A DNA stretch of 42,988 nt from Thermoplasmatota archaeon (lineage in GTDB: Archaea; Thermoplasmatota; Thermoplasmata; Thermoplasmatales; Thermoplasmataceae): contig JAMDDH010000029.1 of assembly GCA_023488885.1 (NCBI GenBank), positions 1-42,988 on the forward strand, written 5' to 3'. Position numbers and translations under genes: made by a program. A model generated the notes under the pieces. It was given only the letters and a program-made list of their open reading frames with translations. It was not told where the DNA came from and did not search any database. This document shows, in pieces, positions 1 through 8,666 of the stretch (its first letter is position 1; every line of letters begins with the position of its first letter).

Positions 1-552
1 AGCAATGACAAGCATCGTTCTCAGGGAAAGGGTCGCCTTTGGAAGTGCTTCCTTGATCTCAGGTTCAACCATCTTCCTGCATCTGGAGCAGTAACGCCTC
101 TCGATGGTGTATCTTATCACCGTCGGCGTTATTGCGGGTATGCCTTCTATTGTCCTTGTCCTGGTGGTGGCTGATTCGCTGAGATTGGACCAGCAGTAAG
201 GGCACTGTGTTATGGTTACATTCCTCTCCTCATCCACATGATTCGGTATGGATCTGTGGTATCCCGGGTGCCCAATCCTGGCACCCGGTTTCTTTTTCGG
301 TGCACCGACAGCCGTACCGATCACTGCATCGCTGTTCGTTTCGATTCCTGCATCAGGCATGATGAAGTATGGTTTTCCATTCTTGATCCCAACGTTTTCA
401 GGATGCCTTATTCTGTACTCATCAAACTCTTTCTTCAGTTTCTCGTAGTTCTTACGGAGTTCCTCTATGATCTTTTCCTGCTCGTCCATCCTCCTGGAAA
501 GATCATCGATGGTTTTCCTGTCCTCAGGGCAATGAGCAGGAGTTTTATTCAT
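1..552 (-). CDS. IS66-like transposase, N-terminal part (cut by window edge)
   Basis: An open frame of 184 codons runs from an ATG at 552 off the left edge. Residues about 10-45 are Glu/Lys-rich with a heptad-like pattern (coiled coil). They are followed by a Pro/Lys/Gly-rich linker and a zinc-finger-like part with CPYC about 70 residues before the edge and CSRC about 30 residues before it. This order (leucine-zipper-like helix, linker, Cys4 finger) is the N-terminal plan of IS66-family TnpC transposases. The DDE catalytic domain would lie outside the window, so activity cannot be judged. The start lies only 7 bases from the stop of the neighbouring transposase pseudogene, so two mobile elements abut here. 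Family assignment is inferred from layout and fairly secure; the exact IS is unknown. Confidence 0.7.
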   Translation of the reverse strand, partial: MNKTPAHCPEDRKTIDDLSRRMDEQEKIIEELRKNYEKLKKEFDEYRIRHPENVGIKNGKPYFIMPDAGIETNSDAVIGTAVGAPKKKPGARIGHPGYHRSIPNHVDEERNVTITQCPYCWSNLSESATTRTRTIEGIPAITPTVIRYTIERRYCSRCRKMVEPEIKEALPKATLSLRTMLVIA

Positions 553-559
553 TATAATA

Positions 560-1807
560 TTATAATGCACTCATTATATATGGATCTTTCGGTTCGTACC
601 GCGGATTCCTATGAACTTTAGAACACTGAACTCTTACCTTTTTCGGTATTTCTGATGTAACCCATTTATTTTTAATCTTTAACTTATGGATTCTTGACAT
701 GTGCACAAGGACATCCATGGGAGAATATTTTGAAAGGAGATCATTTTCCCTCAGAAGGTTATATATCTCGTAATACAGGAGAAGGGATACAAAGTTCACA
801 AGGAACCATCCCTCAAGCGCATAATCGTCCCTCATGTATGTCCTGTCGGCATGAAGGACGTTCTTGAATGTATCAAATGCCTGTTCAACTTTGGATCTCT
901 GCTTCAGCAGCTCATAGACCTCTCTTTCGCTCTTTTCCAGATCAGTAATGACAGCTATTGTGCCGAGGATGAACTGCTTCTCGTTGAATGTATCCATTCC
1001 ATTCTTTCGGAGGAGCACGTCCTTCTCCTCCTCCAGCCTCAGCGATTCGTCCAGGAACAGTATGATCCTCCTTCCATTCCAAGAGGAGTGAAACCACACA
1101 GGCCTGCTGTCAAACATGAAGTATCCCTGGAACTTGTTTCTGTCACCTCTGCATGGTTCGTAATCTATGAGTCCGGAATTCCTCCTCAGGGGTATTATGT
1201 AATTTATGTGTGCCTTTTCAAGCTCAATGAGATTCTGTTCGGAATAGAAACCCTTGTCTCCTATGAGTATCGCTTTCCTTATGCCGCTCTCCTTCAGCGT
1301 GATCTTTATGGTTGAAACGTCCCTGATGGGTCCTGCAACGAATCTGTAGTATCCCGGCCTCATGTGTTTTAGGTTGAAGAGGAGTGTGAACCTGATCTCC
1401 GGAAGATATTCATGATTCCGGTCATATCCGGGAGTTGCGGATATTACGTTCTCGCTCATGGAGAAGACTGTTGTGAGATCGACTATTGTGATGTCACCGT
1501 CGGCGATGAAATGCTTCAGGAATATCTGTGTCGTCTCCCTCTTCACGCCGATCTCCCTTATCAGCGACGACAGGAATTTCGGTGATGTCTTTGCATCCAG
1601 AATCTCCGATATGTATTATGTTTCATAATGGAACTGTATCCTTTTCATTGGCGACTCATAAAGGAGCGTGAATATTGCAAAAACCAGGATGGATTCCCAG
1701 TTGTCGTATATCTTCAGCGCATCCATGATATGCGAGCATCTTTTCATCATGAAATCCGTTGCACCGAACTCCATGACGGATGTCTCCATATCCCACGGAC
1801 TTGCCAC
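560..1807 (-). pseudogene. IS1634/IS4-like DDE transposase, broken by an in-frame stop
   Basis: The frame from 1807 to 560 would encode about 415 residues but is interrupted by TAA at 1616-1618. The downstream piece reopens in the same frame, and a GTG at 1546 could restart a 328-residue product. DDE features are visible: IVDLTTVF supplies the first Asp, LIGDKGFYS the second, and SKVEQAFDTFKNVL the Glu, followed by a helical C-terminus. These are IS4-superfamily features closest to IS1634-type transposases. The usual N-terminal 80 or so residues are missing upstream of 1807, where a stop precedes the first usable codon. The gene is therefore doubly damaged: N-terminal loss plus a nonsense codon, probably a one-base change from a sense codon. 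It could survive as a non-autonomous or dead copy. Confidence 0.75.
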
Positions 1808-1857
1808 ATTAGTCTATGGGATGTCAAAACTGCACATGTATCTCTCAAATTATAAAT

Positions 1858-1941
1858 GCGGAGGGCCGGATTCGAACCGGCGTACCCCTGCGGAAACAGA
1901 TCTTGAGTCTGTCGCCTTTAACCTGGCTCGGCAACCTCCGC
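1858..1941 (-). tRNA. tRNA-Leu (CAA)
   Basis: Reading the minus strand gives an 84-base class II tRNA. It has acceptor GCGGAGG/CCTCCGC, a five-pair anticodon stem ACAGA/TCTGT around loop CTCAAGA (anticodon CAA), a long variable arm, and a T arm GCCGG-TTCGAAT-CCGGC. The 3' CCA is not encoded. No intron is needed to fold it. The gene lies directly beside the mobile-element remnants, whose nearest coding base is 51 bases from the tRNA 3' end. Confidence 0.95.
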
Positions 1942-2024
1942 TCTACTTCAGGGAATTTAACCTTACTTATCTTATTTTCGCGTCCAACTTTAAAGAATTA
2001 ATATCTAAAACTGTTACCTAATGA

Positions 2025-2243
2025 GTGGACATAGAAATAACCATAGACTGTGAAGGAGACGAATGCCGGCGCCTCGCCAGCTCTTTAAACCCCGACGATA
2101 CACAGGACTGGAAGACTACAATATCTGGCCACTCGATAATAGTTAAAATCAAAACTGAAAAAATTACCTCACTGTATAACCTTGTCGACGATCTTCTCAG
2201 GTCTTATGAGGTATTTAAAAAAATAGATGGCGAACGGTTATAA
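2025..2243 (+). CDS. pcc1: KEOPS complex subunit Pcc1
   Basis: A 72-residue protein with the size and alternating strand/helix pattern of archaeal Pcc1: two N-terminal beta strands (DIEITIDC, then TTISGHSIIVKIKTE) and a C-terminal helix after SLYNLVDDLLRSYE. Pcc1 is the dimerisation subunit of KEOPS, which with Kae1, Bud32 and Cgi121 makes the t6A modification at A37 of ANN-decoding tRNAs. The start is GTG at 2025. An ATG at 2021 is out of frame and short. A TATA-like stretch near 1989-2005 would place transcription close to the GTG (leaderless). Its stop abuts the stop of the convergent tfb gene with no gap. Pcc1 sequences are poorly conserved, so the call rests on size, pattern and archaeal context. 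Confidence 0.65.
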   Translation: MDIEITIDCEGDECRRLASSLNPDDTQDWKTTISGHSIIVKIKTEKITSLYNLVDDLLRSYEVFKKIDGERL

Positions 2244-3185
2244 TCACTGTTCGACATTGATGGAAAGCTTTTCGGTTAGTTCTTTGTATCGGTTCCTTAT
2301 GGTTACTTCAGTAACCCCGGCTACCTCAGCAACTGCTCTCTGTGTTCTCTTCTCCTCAGTGATGAGCGAAGCGATGTAAATTGCAGCGGCTGCAACGCCA
2401 GTTGGCCCCTTACCTGATGTGAGGTCGTGATCCTGAGCCAGTTTGAGTATCTCAGTGGCCTTTTTCCTTGCTTCCATTGACAATTTTAACTTGCTGCAGA
2501 AACGATTAACATAGTCATCAGGCTTAGACGGCATTATATTCAGTTTCAAGTATCTGCTCATTATTCTGTAGGTTCTTCCAATTTCCTTTTTCTTGACCCT
2601 TGTCACAGAAGCTATTTCATCCAGAGTTCTCGGAACATTTGTGATACGGCATGCAGCATAGATTGATCCGGCTACAACGCCTTCAATGCTCCTTCCTCTT
2701 ATCATGTTCTGCTTTACCGCTTTTCTGTATATCACTGCAGCTGTTTCCCTGACATCATTGGGTATGCTCAGATTCGAGGCCATTCTCTCCAGTTCCTGCA
2801 AAGCCTGGGACAGATTCCTTTCAGCAGCGTTTGATACCTTTATCCTCTTCTGCCATTTTCTAAGTCTGTAAAGCTGCGCCCTGTTTCTCGTAGGTATGGA
2901 CTTTCCGTACGAATCCTTGTTTTTCCAGGATATGTCGGTAGAAAGACCCTTGTCATGAATTGTAAATGTCATCGGTGATCCGGTTCTAGCCCTGGATTCC
3001 GTCTGGTCAGAATCGAATGCTCTCCATTCGGGTCCCTGATCTATGAAGCTTTCATCTATAACAAGGCCACAGTTATTGCAGATGAGTTCACCCCTTTCAT
3101 AATCTCTAACTAATTGTGATGAACCGCATTCCGGGCACTTTTCGATTTGTTCTATATTTCTTTTTTTATTCTCAACATTCTCCAT
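2244..3185 (-). CDS. tfb: Transcription initiation factor TFB (copy 1)
   Basis: TFB binds the TATA-TBP complex and recruits archaeal RNA polymerase. An N-terminal zinc ribbon (CPECG then CNNCG, about 20 residues apart) is followed by the B-reader/linker region with [11 protein letters not shown] and ARTGSPMTF. Two cyclin-like repeats follow, with the signatures NLIPxD-like [18 protein letters not shown] and [14 protein letters not shown]. The C-terminal recognition helix contains [12 protein letters not shown] chose ATG at 3185 because GGTGAT lies just upstream; a TTG at 3200 in the same frame is the alternative. The product is 314 residues, normal for TFB. It lies 8 bases downstream of gar1, a gar1-tfb order I recall as common in Euryarchaeota. 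A second tfb is transcribed divergently. Confidence 0.96.
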   Translation of the reverse strand: MENVENKKRNIEQIEKCPECGSSQLVRDYERGELICNNCGLVIDESFIDQGPEWRAFDSDQTESRARTGSPMTFTIHDKGLSTDISWKNKDSYGKSIPTRNRAQLYRLRKWQKRIKVSNAAERNLSQALQELERMASNLSIPNDVRETAAVIYRKAVKQNMIRGRSIEGVVAGSIYAACRITNVPRTLDEIASVTRVKKKEIGRTYRIMSRYLKLNIMPSKPDDYVNRFCSKLKLSMEARKKATEILKLAQDHDLTSGKGPTGVAAAAIYIASLITEEKRTQRAVAEVAGVTEVTIRNRYKELTEKLSINVEQ

Positions 3186-3193
3186 AATATCAC

Positions 3194-3406
3194 CTAACAA
3201 ATGAGACGTAATTTCTCAGGTTCCGATACCTCTTCGGACAGATTAACAAGGCCATAAGGATCGCTGACCGGACCGAAAATTCTTCCGATCCTGCCCACTG
3301 TTTTATTCTTCTCGTCAACAACCTTTGCTTTCATCTTGACACAGTCACCAAGGCGTATTACAAGTTGCTTGTTCATCTTATGAACCAATCTTATTTGTTC
3401 TTCCAT
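3194..3406 (-). CDS. gar1: H/ACA ribonucleoprotein protein Gar1-like
   Basis: A small protein of 71 residues from the ATG at 3406. It has the RNP beta-barrel hallmarks of Gar1: [19 protein letters not shown], then the conserved turn [17 protein letters not shown]. Gar1 is part of archaeal H/ACA particles, with Cbf5, Nop10 and L7Ae, which guide pseudouridylation of rRNA. In-frame ATGs occur at 3415 and 3406. A TTTATATA box at 3431-3438 (minus strand) predicts transcription starting near 3410, favouring the ATG at 3406 and an almost leaderless mRNA. It is followed after 8 bases by tfb in the same direction, so the two are probably co-transcribed. Confidence 0.85.
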   Translation of the reverse strand: MEEQIRLVHKMNKQLVIRLGDCVKMKAKVVDEKNKTVGRIGRIFGPVSDPYGLVNLSEEVSEPEKLRLIC

Positions 3407-3430
3407 TTGCAACATGATATAGTTACAGTG

Positions 3431-3440
3431 TATATAAATT
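3431..3440 (-). promoter_or_regulatory. TATA box of the gar1-tfb operon
   Basis: On the minus strand this reads AATTTATATA. Its centre is about 29 bases before the ATG at 3406, the expected archaeal TATA spacing for a nearly leaderless transcript. Confidence 0.6.
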
Positions 3441-3892
3441 ATACGCAAAATTATTAATACTACGCATTCAGGTATTAAAGCCTTAGTATACCATTCTGAT
3501 GCACTTTTAAAGATAATTCAGCGTATAAATCGGAATATTTTGATAAAAAAGACATGATTTTTCCCGATAACCTAACTGGACATTTATTTTCCTAAACTTA
3601 ATGACAGGGAAGTAATGGTCGATACTGTCAGGAGGTCAATTGCATTCGTCGCAATCTCGTTATTTCAACCATCAAGATGAGTCCGAACACATGATTTTAG
3701 CATTTCTCCTCCTTTTTGCTTATAACTCTCATATGAGCGATAGTTTTAAAAGGGTAGCTCAGCAGTAAAAGCAAAGTTTGAAAATCCACAAAAAATGCGA
3801 TTTAGGGCTGATATTTGTTCAACGATAACCAGAAATGGTCAGTGAAATATTAATATACTACTAATGAAAAAGATTTAATAGCCTTATGGATG
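3441..3892. other. Long AT-rich divergent intergenic region between the two tfb transcription units
   Basis: About 450 bases between the gar1-tfb and tfb-2 promoters without a convincing gene; the longest possible peptide here is about 20 residues. A further TATA-like string, TTTTAAAAGG, lies around 3744-3753 and could drive a short untranslated RNA or a longer tfb-2 leader toward the right. I found no box C/D, H/ACA or riboswitch signature that I would defend. Confidence 0.4.
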
Positions 3893-3906
3893 TAGTATAA
3901 ATACTA
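3893..3906 (+). promoter_or_regulatory. TATA box of the second tfb gene
   Basis: TAGTATAAATACTA, centred about 26-27 bases before the ATG at 3926. This supports a leaderless start there. Confidence 0.6.
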
Positions 3907-3925
3907 ATTGTTAATGGGTGGATTA

Positions 3926-4855
3926 ATGGGTACTAATATTGATCAGGATGTTACTAAAAAATGTCAGGAATGTGGCTCTGAACATCTCGTGCGAGATTAC
4001 GAAAGAGGGGAGTTAATCTGCAACGACTGTGGAATGGTCCTTGAGGATTCATTTATTGACCAGGGGCCGGAATGGCGCGCATTTGACTCTGAACAGGATG
4101 ATAGAAGAGCAAGAACAGGTTCTCCAATGACTTTCCTGAGTCATGATAAAGGATTGGCTACAGAAATATCCTGGTCCAACAAGGACTACTATGGTAAACG
4201 GATACCTCATAAAAATCGCGCTCAAATTTACAGAGTAAGAAAATGGCACCAGAGGATCAGGGTAAGTAATGCCGCAGAAAGAAATCTTTCTCTGGCGTTA
4301 CAGATGCTCAATGATAATGGTGCAAAATTAGGCATTCCAAAAGATATCAAGGAAACCGCGGCTCTAATTTACAGAAGAGCTGTGGAAAAGAATTTAATCA
4401 GAGGAAGAAGTATTGAGAGTATTGTGTGCGCATCTATTTATGCTGCGTGCAGGATGGTCAACCTCCCCAGAACCCTTGACGAAATTTCCAAGGCTTCAGA
4501 AGTGAACAAGAAAAAAATCGGAAAAGCTTACAGGCATCTGGCAAAAGAACTCAGCCTGAACCTGAGACCCACCACCCCTTATTCTTACGTGGCACAGTTC
4601 TGCAGTAAGCTGGATCTCGACAAGCAGGCAATAATTGTGAGCGAAGATATTGTCCGAAGATCAACCGAACTGGGCATATCTTCCGGCAAAGGACCGACTG
4701 GTGTTGCCGCAGCATCCATCTATATCGCCTCGGTGATGGTTGGAAAACCGAGGACGCAGAAAGAAATTGCTAGAGTTTCGGGAGTGACCGAAGTTACAAT
4801 AAGAAACCGTTACAAGGAAATCAGCAAATCTTTAGGAATACCCGGTATGGAATAG
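3926..4855 (+). CDS. tfb: Transcription initiation factor TFB (copy 2)
   Basis: A close paralogue of the divergent upstream tfb with the same domain order: zinc ribbon CQECG/CNDCG, a nearly identical B-reader block ([20 protein letters not shown]), two cyclin repeats ([22 protein letters not shown]) and a terminal helix [11 protein letters not shown]. The 309-residue length is usual. In-frame starts exist at TTG 3908, ATG 3914 and ATG 3926. I chose 3926 because the TATA box lies about 27 bases upstream. The paralogues differ most in the first cyclin repeat, the second repeat and the extreme termini. That suggests different TBP or promoter preference rather than a recent duplication. The GMP synthetase glutaminase gene follows 6 bases downstream, probably on the same mRNA. 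Confidence 0.95.
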   Translation: MGTNIDQDVTKKCQECGSEHLVRDYERGELICNDCGMVLEDSFIDQGPEWRAFDSEQDDRRARTGSPMTFLSHDKGLATEISWSNKDYYGKRIPHKNRAQIYRVRKWHQRIRVSNAAERNLSLALQMLNDNGAKLGIPKDIKETAALIYRRAVEKNLIRGRSIESIVCASIYAACRMVNLPRTLDEISKASEVNKKKIGKAYRHLAKELSLNLRPTTPYSYVAQFCSKLDLDKQAIIVSEDIVRRSTELGISSGKGPTGVAAASIYIASVMVGKPRTQKEIARVSGVTEVTIRNRYKEISKSLGIPGME

Positions 4856-4861
4856 ACCAGA

Positions 4862-5428
4862 ATGAAAATATATGTAGTCGATAACGGAGGTCAGTGGACT
4901 CACCGGGAATATAGAGTTCTTAAAGATCTCGGGGTAGAAACCAAGATCGTTCCCAACGATACAGATTCCGAAAAACTGGATGACCTTGATGGTCTGGTTC
5001 TTTCCGGTGGGGCTCCAAGTATAGTAACTGAGTTGAACAAGCTTGGAAAGATAGGGAATTTTATTGACGATCACAAATATCCGATACTTGGGATATGCGT
5101 TGGTGCACAATTTATTGCATTGCATTTTGGTGGGGAGGTAGGTCCTGGCACCCATCCCGAATTTGGAAAAACTGAAGTGAAGTTTACAGGAAACGGCGGA
5201 ATATTCCGCGGAATTCCGGAAAAGATCATAGCCTGGGAGAATCATAACGATGAGATCAAGAAACTCAACGGCGATTTCACCATAGTCGGAAGTTCAAAAA
5301 CATGTGCGATACAGGCATTTCTACACAATACGAAACCTATTTATGGCGTACAGTTCCATCCGGAAGTTGACAATACCCAATTCGGCAAAGAGATATTTAA
5401 AAACTTCATTGAAGCCTGCAAGCACTGA
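4862..5428 (+). CDS. guaAA: GMP synthase glutaminase subunit (subunit A)
   Basis: A 188-residue class I glutamine amidotransferase, the length of the separate archaeal GMP synthetase subunit A. It releases ammonia from glutamine for the ATP pyrophosphatase subunit (not in this window) that converts XMP to GMP. Visible features are MKIYVVDNGGQW at the N-terminus, LVLSGGAPS, the nucleophile in GICVGAQ (Cys79), and the rest of the triad in FHPEV (His166, Glu168). It follows tfb copy 2 by 6 bases, so it is likely expressed from the tfb promoter. That makes an unusual pairing of a basal transcription factor with a nucleotide biosynthesis gene. No damage is visible. Confidence 0.93.
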   Translation: MKIYVVDNGGQWTHREYRVLKDLGVETKIVPNDTDSEKLDDLDGLVLSGGAPSIVTELNKLGKIGNFIDDHKYPILGICVGAQFIALHFGGEVGPGTHPEFGKTEVKFTGNGGIFRGIPEKIIAWENHNDEIKKLNGDFTIVGSSKTCAIQAFLHNTKPIYGVQFHPEVDNTQFGKEIFKNFIEACKH

Positions 5429-5469
5429 TCCTTACCAACATTTATATTTTGAATCATATCTGTTAATTC

Positions 5470-5721
5470 ATGATGGCCGAGGTCACTGAACTCTTCGGAA
5501 TGCCAGTATATACCGATAAGGGAATACTTCTGGGGCAGGTGACCGACATAATTCTTGATATGGAGATACAGGACATCTACGGTCTTTTCATTGAGAGGCC
5601 CAATTCCCAGCTTGTAGAATTTGGTTCAGCAATAAGCGTTCCTTTCAGGTGGATAAAATCAATCGGGGAAATAATTGTGCTGAGAAAATTCCCTCCCTTT
5701 CTCAAGGTGCCGGAACAGTAA
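5470..5721 (+). CDS. PRC-barrel domain protein
   Basis: A single-domain 83-residue protein matching the PRC-barrel fold: GMPVYTDKGILLGQVTDIIL, then DIYGLFIERP and ISVPFRWIKSIGEIIVL. The motif of a conserved Gly followed by VxDxxLD is typical. Stand-alone archaeal PRC-barrel proteins are widespread and occur near RNA-processing and cell-division genes, but their function is not settled. The start is one of two adjacent ATGs (5470 or 5473). TTTATATTTT about 27 bases upstream suggests a leaderless message. It converges with the gltX gene, ending one base before it. Confidence 0.8.
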   Translation: MMAEVTELFGMPVYTDKGILLGQVTDIILDMEIQDIYGLFIERPNSQLVEFGSAISVPFRWIKSIGEIIVLRKFPPFLKVPEQ

Positions 5722-7377
5722 TCATTTATGGGTGAAATATCCCACATGGCTGGAGGTCACATTTACGTACCCATATCTCTCCAGTTGTGCCACTCCCCTG
5801 AAATCCTTCGCAAATGGCTCTATTTTCCCGGTGTCTGATGTTCCGTCCGGTTTGTACACTGTGAAGTCCAGTCCGTCAGCAGGGGACCATTGTATTATTT
5901 TCATTTTCCTGTCCATAAGGCTGGCACCCCTAAAAATCCCGAGTTCTCCCTTTTTCTCCAGGTTGCACATATCTTTTAATCTCAATATATGCCCGTCTTC
6001 AGTGGCTTTCCAGTCACCGCCAGGAACAAAGACTTCCGGATCCTTCGGCAGGCTGTATTTTCTTGTGCCAAGCGACGAATTGGTCGGGTGGTATGGCACG
6101 GAAACCTTAGTAGGGGGTGCATCTGAGATATGAATCCTGACGGGATCCGGAATGAAAAACAACCTTCTGGTGTTCATATCTATCAGTTCCTTGTTCATGG
6201 AATAGAAAATTTCCAGTGAAAACTCAGAATCGACCTCTCTCATGCCGGATTCAACCCAGTATCTCCTGAAAGTGCCAGGTGAGAATCCCCTCTTACGAAA
6301 GGCAAGAAGGGTCCCCAGTCTGATGTCATCCCATCCGGAATAAGTTCTATTTGAAATGCCTTTCTTTATTATGGACGTTTTGAGAATCACATTCGGGAAA
6401 TCAACCAGTCCGTAGTGATAATATTCCGGGAGTTTCCATTTGTTGTACTTGAAGATATATTTCTGTTTCTCGGTATTATTAATATGGTCCTTTCCACGGA
6501 TTACGTGGGTAAGACCCAGAAGGCGGTCGTCAACTGCGACGCTGAAATTCATCATAGGATAGAACCTGAAGTCTCTCCCGTGTCTGGGATGGGGCACTTC
6601 GCTTATCCTGAATGCGATCCAGTCTCTCAGAGCAGGGTTGGGATGTGCCAGATCCGTTTTAATGATCAGAACGGCCTCTCCAGGCTTGAATTTACCATCA
6701 AGTATTCCCTGAAACTGGTCGAGATTGGTTTCAGGCGCTGAATTCCTGTGCGGACAGGCAACTGAATGCATAAGTCCGGTCTTGAACTGGTCTGATGTGC
6801 ATGTGCATATATACGCGTATCCGTTGGCAAGGAGGGTTTTAGCCTCATTGTAATACAGTCCCATCCGGTCTGACTGTATAACGGTTTTAGTTACGTTCAC
6901 TTCCAGCCATTTGAGGTCTTCGGGGATCTGTTCATAGGCAATGGGATCGATGTTTGAGGGATTTGTATCCTCTATTCTTAGAATCAGATCTCCCCCGTAT
7001 CTCTTTACGTATTCATCGTTCAGTATTGCCATTCTGGAATGACCTATGTGAAGGGGGCCTGAGGGAGAAGGAGCCATTCGCATTACGACTTTTCCCTTAA
7101 CATTTCTGAGTTCAGGAAGGCTGTGCACCTGCACTTTTTTTTCCCTGACAAGAAACTCCGGGTATTCGGTGCTTACAATGCTGTCCAATGCTTCCTCCGA
7201 GAGTCCATTTATGTCCTGAACGATCGGCTTAATTCTGGTGATCAGTTCCTTCGCGTTCTTCCTGTACTCCGGAAATTGGCCCATTATCTTGCTTACAACG
7301 GCTCCAATATCGGCGTTCCCCTTATGTTCAAAAGCATTTTTTATTGCCTGTTTCCTTATCTCCTTATCAATATCCAT
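5722..7377 (-). CDS. gltX: Glutamyl-tRNA synthetase, archaeal type
   Basis: A class I aminoacyl-tRNA synthetase of the archaeal/eukaryotic GlnRS-like branch, about 551 residues from the ATG at 7377. Motifs are APSPSGPLHIGHSRMA (HIGH motif, about residues 110-113), ILRIEDTNP, a Cys cluster CTC...ACPHR, and KTSIIKKGI at the KMSKS position. The C-terminal anticodon-binding beta-barrels follow. I chose ATG 7377 because GAGGTG lies about 7 bases upstream; ATG 7392, overlapping the previous stop as ATGA, is the alternative. Many archaea lack GlnRS and make Gln-tRNA by amidating Glu-tRNA(Gln), so this enzyme may be non-discriminating; that is inference. It is in an operon with the upstream Nog1-like GTPase. 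Confidence 0.95.
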   Translation of the reverse strand: MDIDKEIRKQAIKNAFEHKGNADIGAVVSKIMGQFPEYRKNAKELITRIKPIVQDINGLSEEALDSIVSTEYPEFLVREKKVQVHSLPELRNVKGKVVMRMAPSPSGPLHIGHSRMAILNDEYVKRYGGDLILRIEDTNPSNIDPIAYEQIPEDLKWLEVNVTKTVIQSDRMGLYYNEAKTLLANGYAYICTCTSDQFKTGLMHSVACPHRNSAPETNLDQFQGILDGKFKPGEAVLIIKTDLAHPNPALRDWIAFRISEVPHPRHGRDFRFYPMMNFSVAVDDRLLGLTHVIRGKDHINNTEKQKYIFKYNKWKLPEYYHYGLVDFPNVILKTSIIKKGISNRTYSGWDDIRLGTLLAFRKRGFSPGTFRRYWVESGMREVDSEFSLEIFYSMNKELIDMNTRRLFFIPDPVRIHISDAPPTKVSVPYHPTNSSLGTRKYSLPKDPEVFVPGGDWKATEDGHILRLKDMCNLEKKGELGIFRGASLMDRKMKIIQWSPADGLDFTVYKPDGTSDTGKIEPFAKDFRGVAQLERYGYVNVTSSHVGYFTHK

Positions 7378-7388
7378 GGAAAAACACC

Positions 7389-8339
7389 TCATTTAAGGAA
7401 TTTCTGCATCTCTTCTCTCAATAAATCAAGCCCTTCACCGGTTTCGGTGGAGATAGCTATCCTCTCGGTGCGATCCGGGGTCATATCACATTTTGTCTGA
7501 ATTCGAATCATTGTTGCTGAAAATTCAGTAGAAATTTCAGTGTACAGGTTTTCCTGCTGTTCCACGGAATAAGACGAATGTCCTGTTGGATCCATGAGGA
7601 AGATGATAACTCCCTTGATATGCCTCAGGGAGAGGATGGACTTCATCTCCATCTCATTTCTTTCCTTCATGGGACGATCGAGTATGCCAGGTGTGTCGAT
7701 AATCTGGACTCTTTTTCCATCGAATTCAGTGAGTCCAATTGATATTGTCTGTGTGGTAAATGGATAAGGGGCAATAGTTGGTGTATTTCCGGTAAGTTTT
7801 GCAAGCAGGGAGCTTTTACCCACATTGGGCATTCCTGCAATGATGAATGTCGGCATCCCGGTGTCTATATCTGGTACTTTTCTAATCCAGTCTCTGCATC
7901 TTGAAAGGAAAATAAGATCCTTGTCAATGCTCATTATTATGGACGAATACCTTCCGTAAAACTCCTTCATTATCTTGTTGAGAAGTTCAATAGTTTTGGC
8001 TTTCTTCAGCCGCCTTATAACGTCCGTGCTGAGGTCTGTAATTCGTTCCCCAGCCCACTGTGCCTTGCTGAGGCTGACCTTATACTGATCAACGTCAAAC
8101 ATGAGGTCAATCATGTGGTAATAGAAGGGGTGCAATTTTTCAATGGTAGGGAATTTCTTAACCAGCTTGAAAAGGTGTGCACAGGTGATTCCCTCTATGG
8201 TTGATACCCGATCCGTAATTTCTTTCCTTATCTTGGTCTCTATCTTTGGATAATAAGGCTCAGTAATCCGTGACGCCTTGAGAAATGACCTATCAATTAA
8301 TTCCTGGCTCCTTAGAACCGTTGGTATTCTGCTGAACAT
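7389..8339 (-). CDS. Nog1-like (Obg-HflX superfamily) GTPase
   Basis: A 316-residue protein with an N-terminal helical region (about residues 1-160) and a C-terminal GTPase domain. The P-loop is GMPNVGKSSL (169-178), switch I contains PYPFTTQ, G3 is DTPGI (215-219), G4 appears as TKCD in place of NKxD, and G5 is STETGEG. The order and the N-terminal helices match archaeal Nog1, a GTPase implicated in large-subunit ribosome assembly. The C-terminal extensions of eukaryotic Nog1 are absent, as is normal in archaea. Its stop overlaps the alternative ATG of gltX, so translation of the two may be coupled. The G4 Asn-to-Thr change is a mild deviation seen in some family members. Confidence 0.88.
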   Translation of the reverse strand: MFSRIPTVLRSQELIDRSFLKASRITEPYYPKIETKIRKEITDRVSTIEGITCAHLFKLVKKFPTIEKLHPFYYHMIDLMFDVDQYKVSLSKAQWAGERITDLSTDVIRRLKKAKTIELLNKIMKEFYGRYSSIIMSIDKDLIFLSRCRDWIRKVPDIDTGMPTFIIAGMPNVGKSSLLAKLTGNTPTIAPYPFTTQTISIGLTEFDGKRVQIIDTPGILDRPMKERNEMEMKSILSLRHIKGVIIFLMDPTGHSSYSVEQQENLYTEISTEFSATMIRIQTKCDMTPDRTERIAISTETGEGLDLLREEMQKFLK

Positions 8340-8352
8340 CGATTTTTCTATA

Positions 8353-8538
8353 TTAAGAGGTTTTTTCCTTGATAGCGGATTTAAACTTCACAAGGGTGTT
8401 CTCCGAAACCTCGAAGAGATTATGGGCATATCTGGCGTGTATCTTTATTTTCGGGATTAGCTCCTCGGAAGTCGCTCCATCTACTTCGTAGCTGCATTTA
8501 TAGCCTGCTTCCGAGCATTTAAAATTGTACCTTGGCAT
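8353..8538 (-). CDS. DUF1059 small protein
   Basis: A 61-residue protein that starts MPRYNFKCSEAGYKCSYEV and continues with SEELIPKIKIHARYAHNL. This is the layout of DUF1059 proteins: an N-terminal Cys pair (Cys8, Cys15), then a helix with a HARxxH-type segment. The function of the family is unknown; a small metal site through Cys/His is a reasonable guess only. A TATA-like ATATATAATT just upstream suggests its own promoter. It lies 13 bases before the Nog1-like gene and may be read through into it. Confidence 0.75.
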   Translation of the reverse strand: MPRYNFKCSEAGYKCSYEVDGATSEELIPKIKIHARYAHNLFEVSENTLVKFKSAIKEKTS

Positions 8539-8666
8539 AATTATATATGGTACAAACCCTTAAAAATGTATTGAGAAGACCGTTACTATTAACTTCGAGC
8601 GTTCAAACCAAACAGAAAGGAGTATATCTCATTAAAGACTCAACATTGCCTGAGTAGTGGATAATC

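Noticed and set aside
1816-2001. Plus-strand frames covering tRNA-Leu
   Set aside because: Translation of the tRNA complement (EGRIRTGV-type peptide), not a gene.
3743-3925. Possible small RNA gene between the two tfb genes
   Set aside because: A TATA-like box is present, but I could not find C/D boxes, a kink-turn, or an H/ACA fold; the evidence is too thin.
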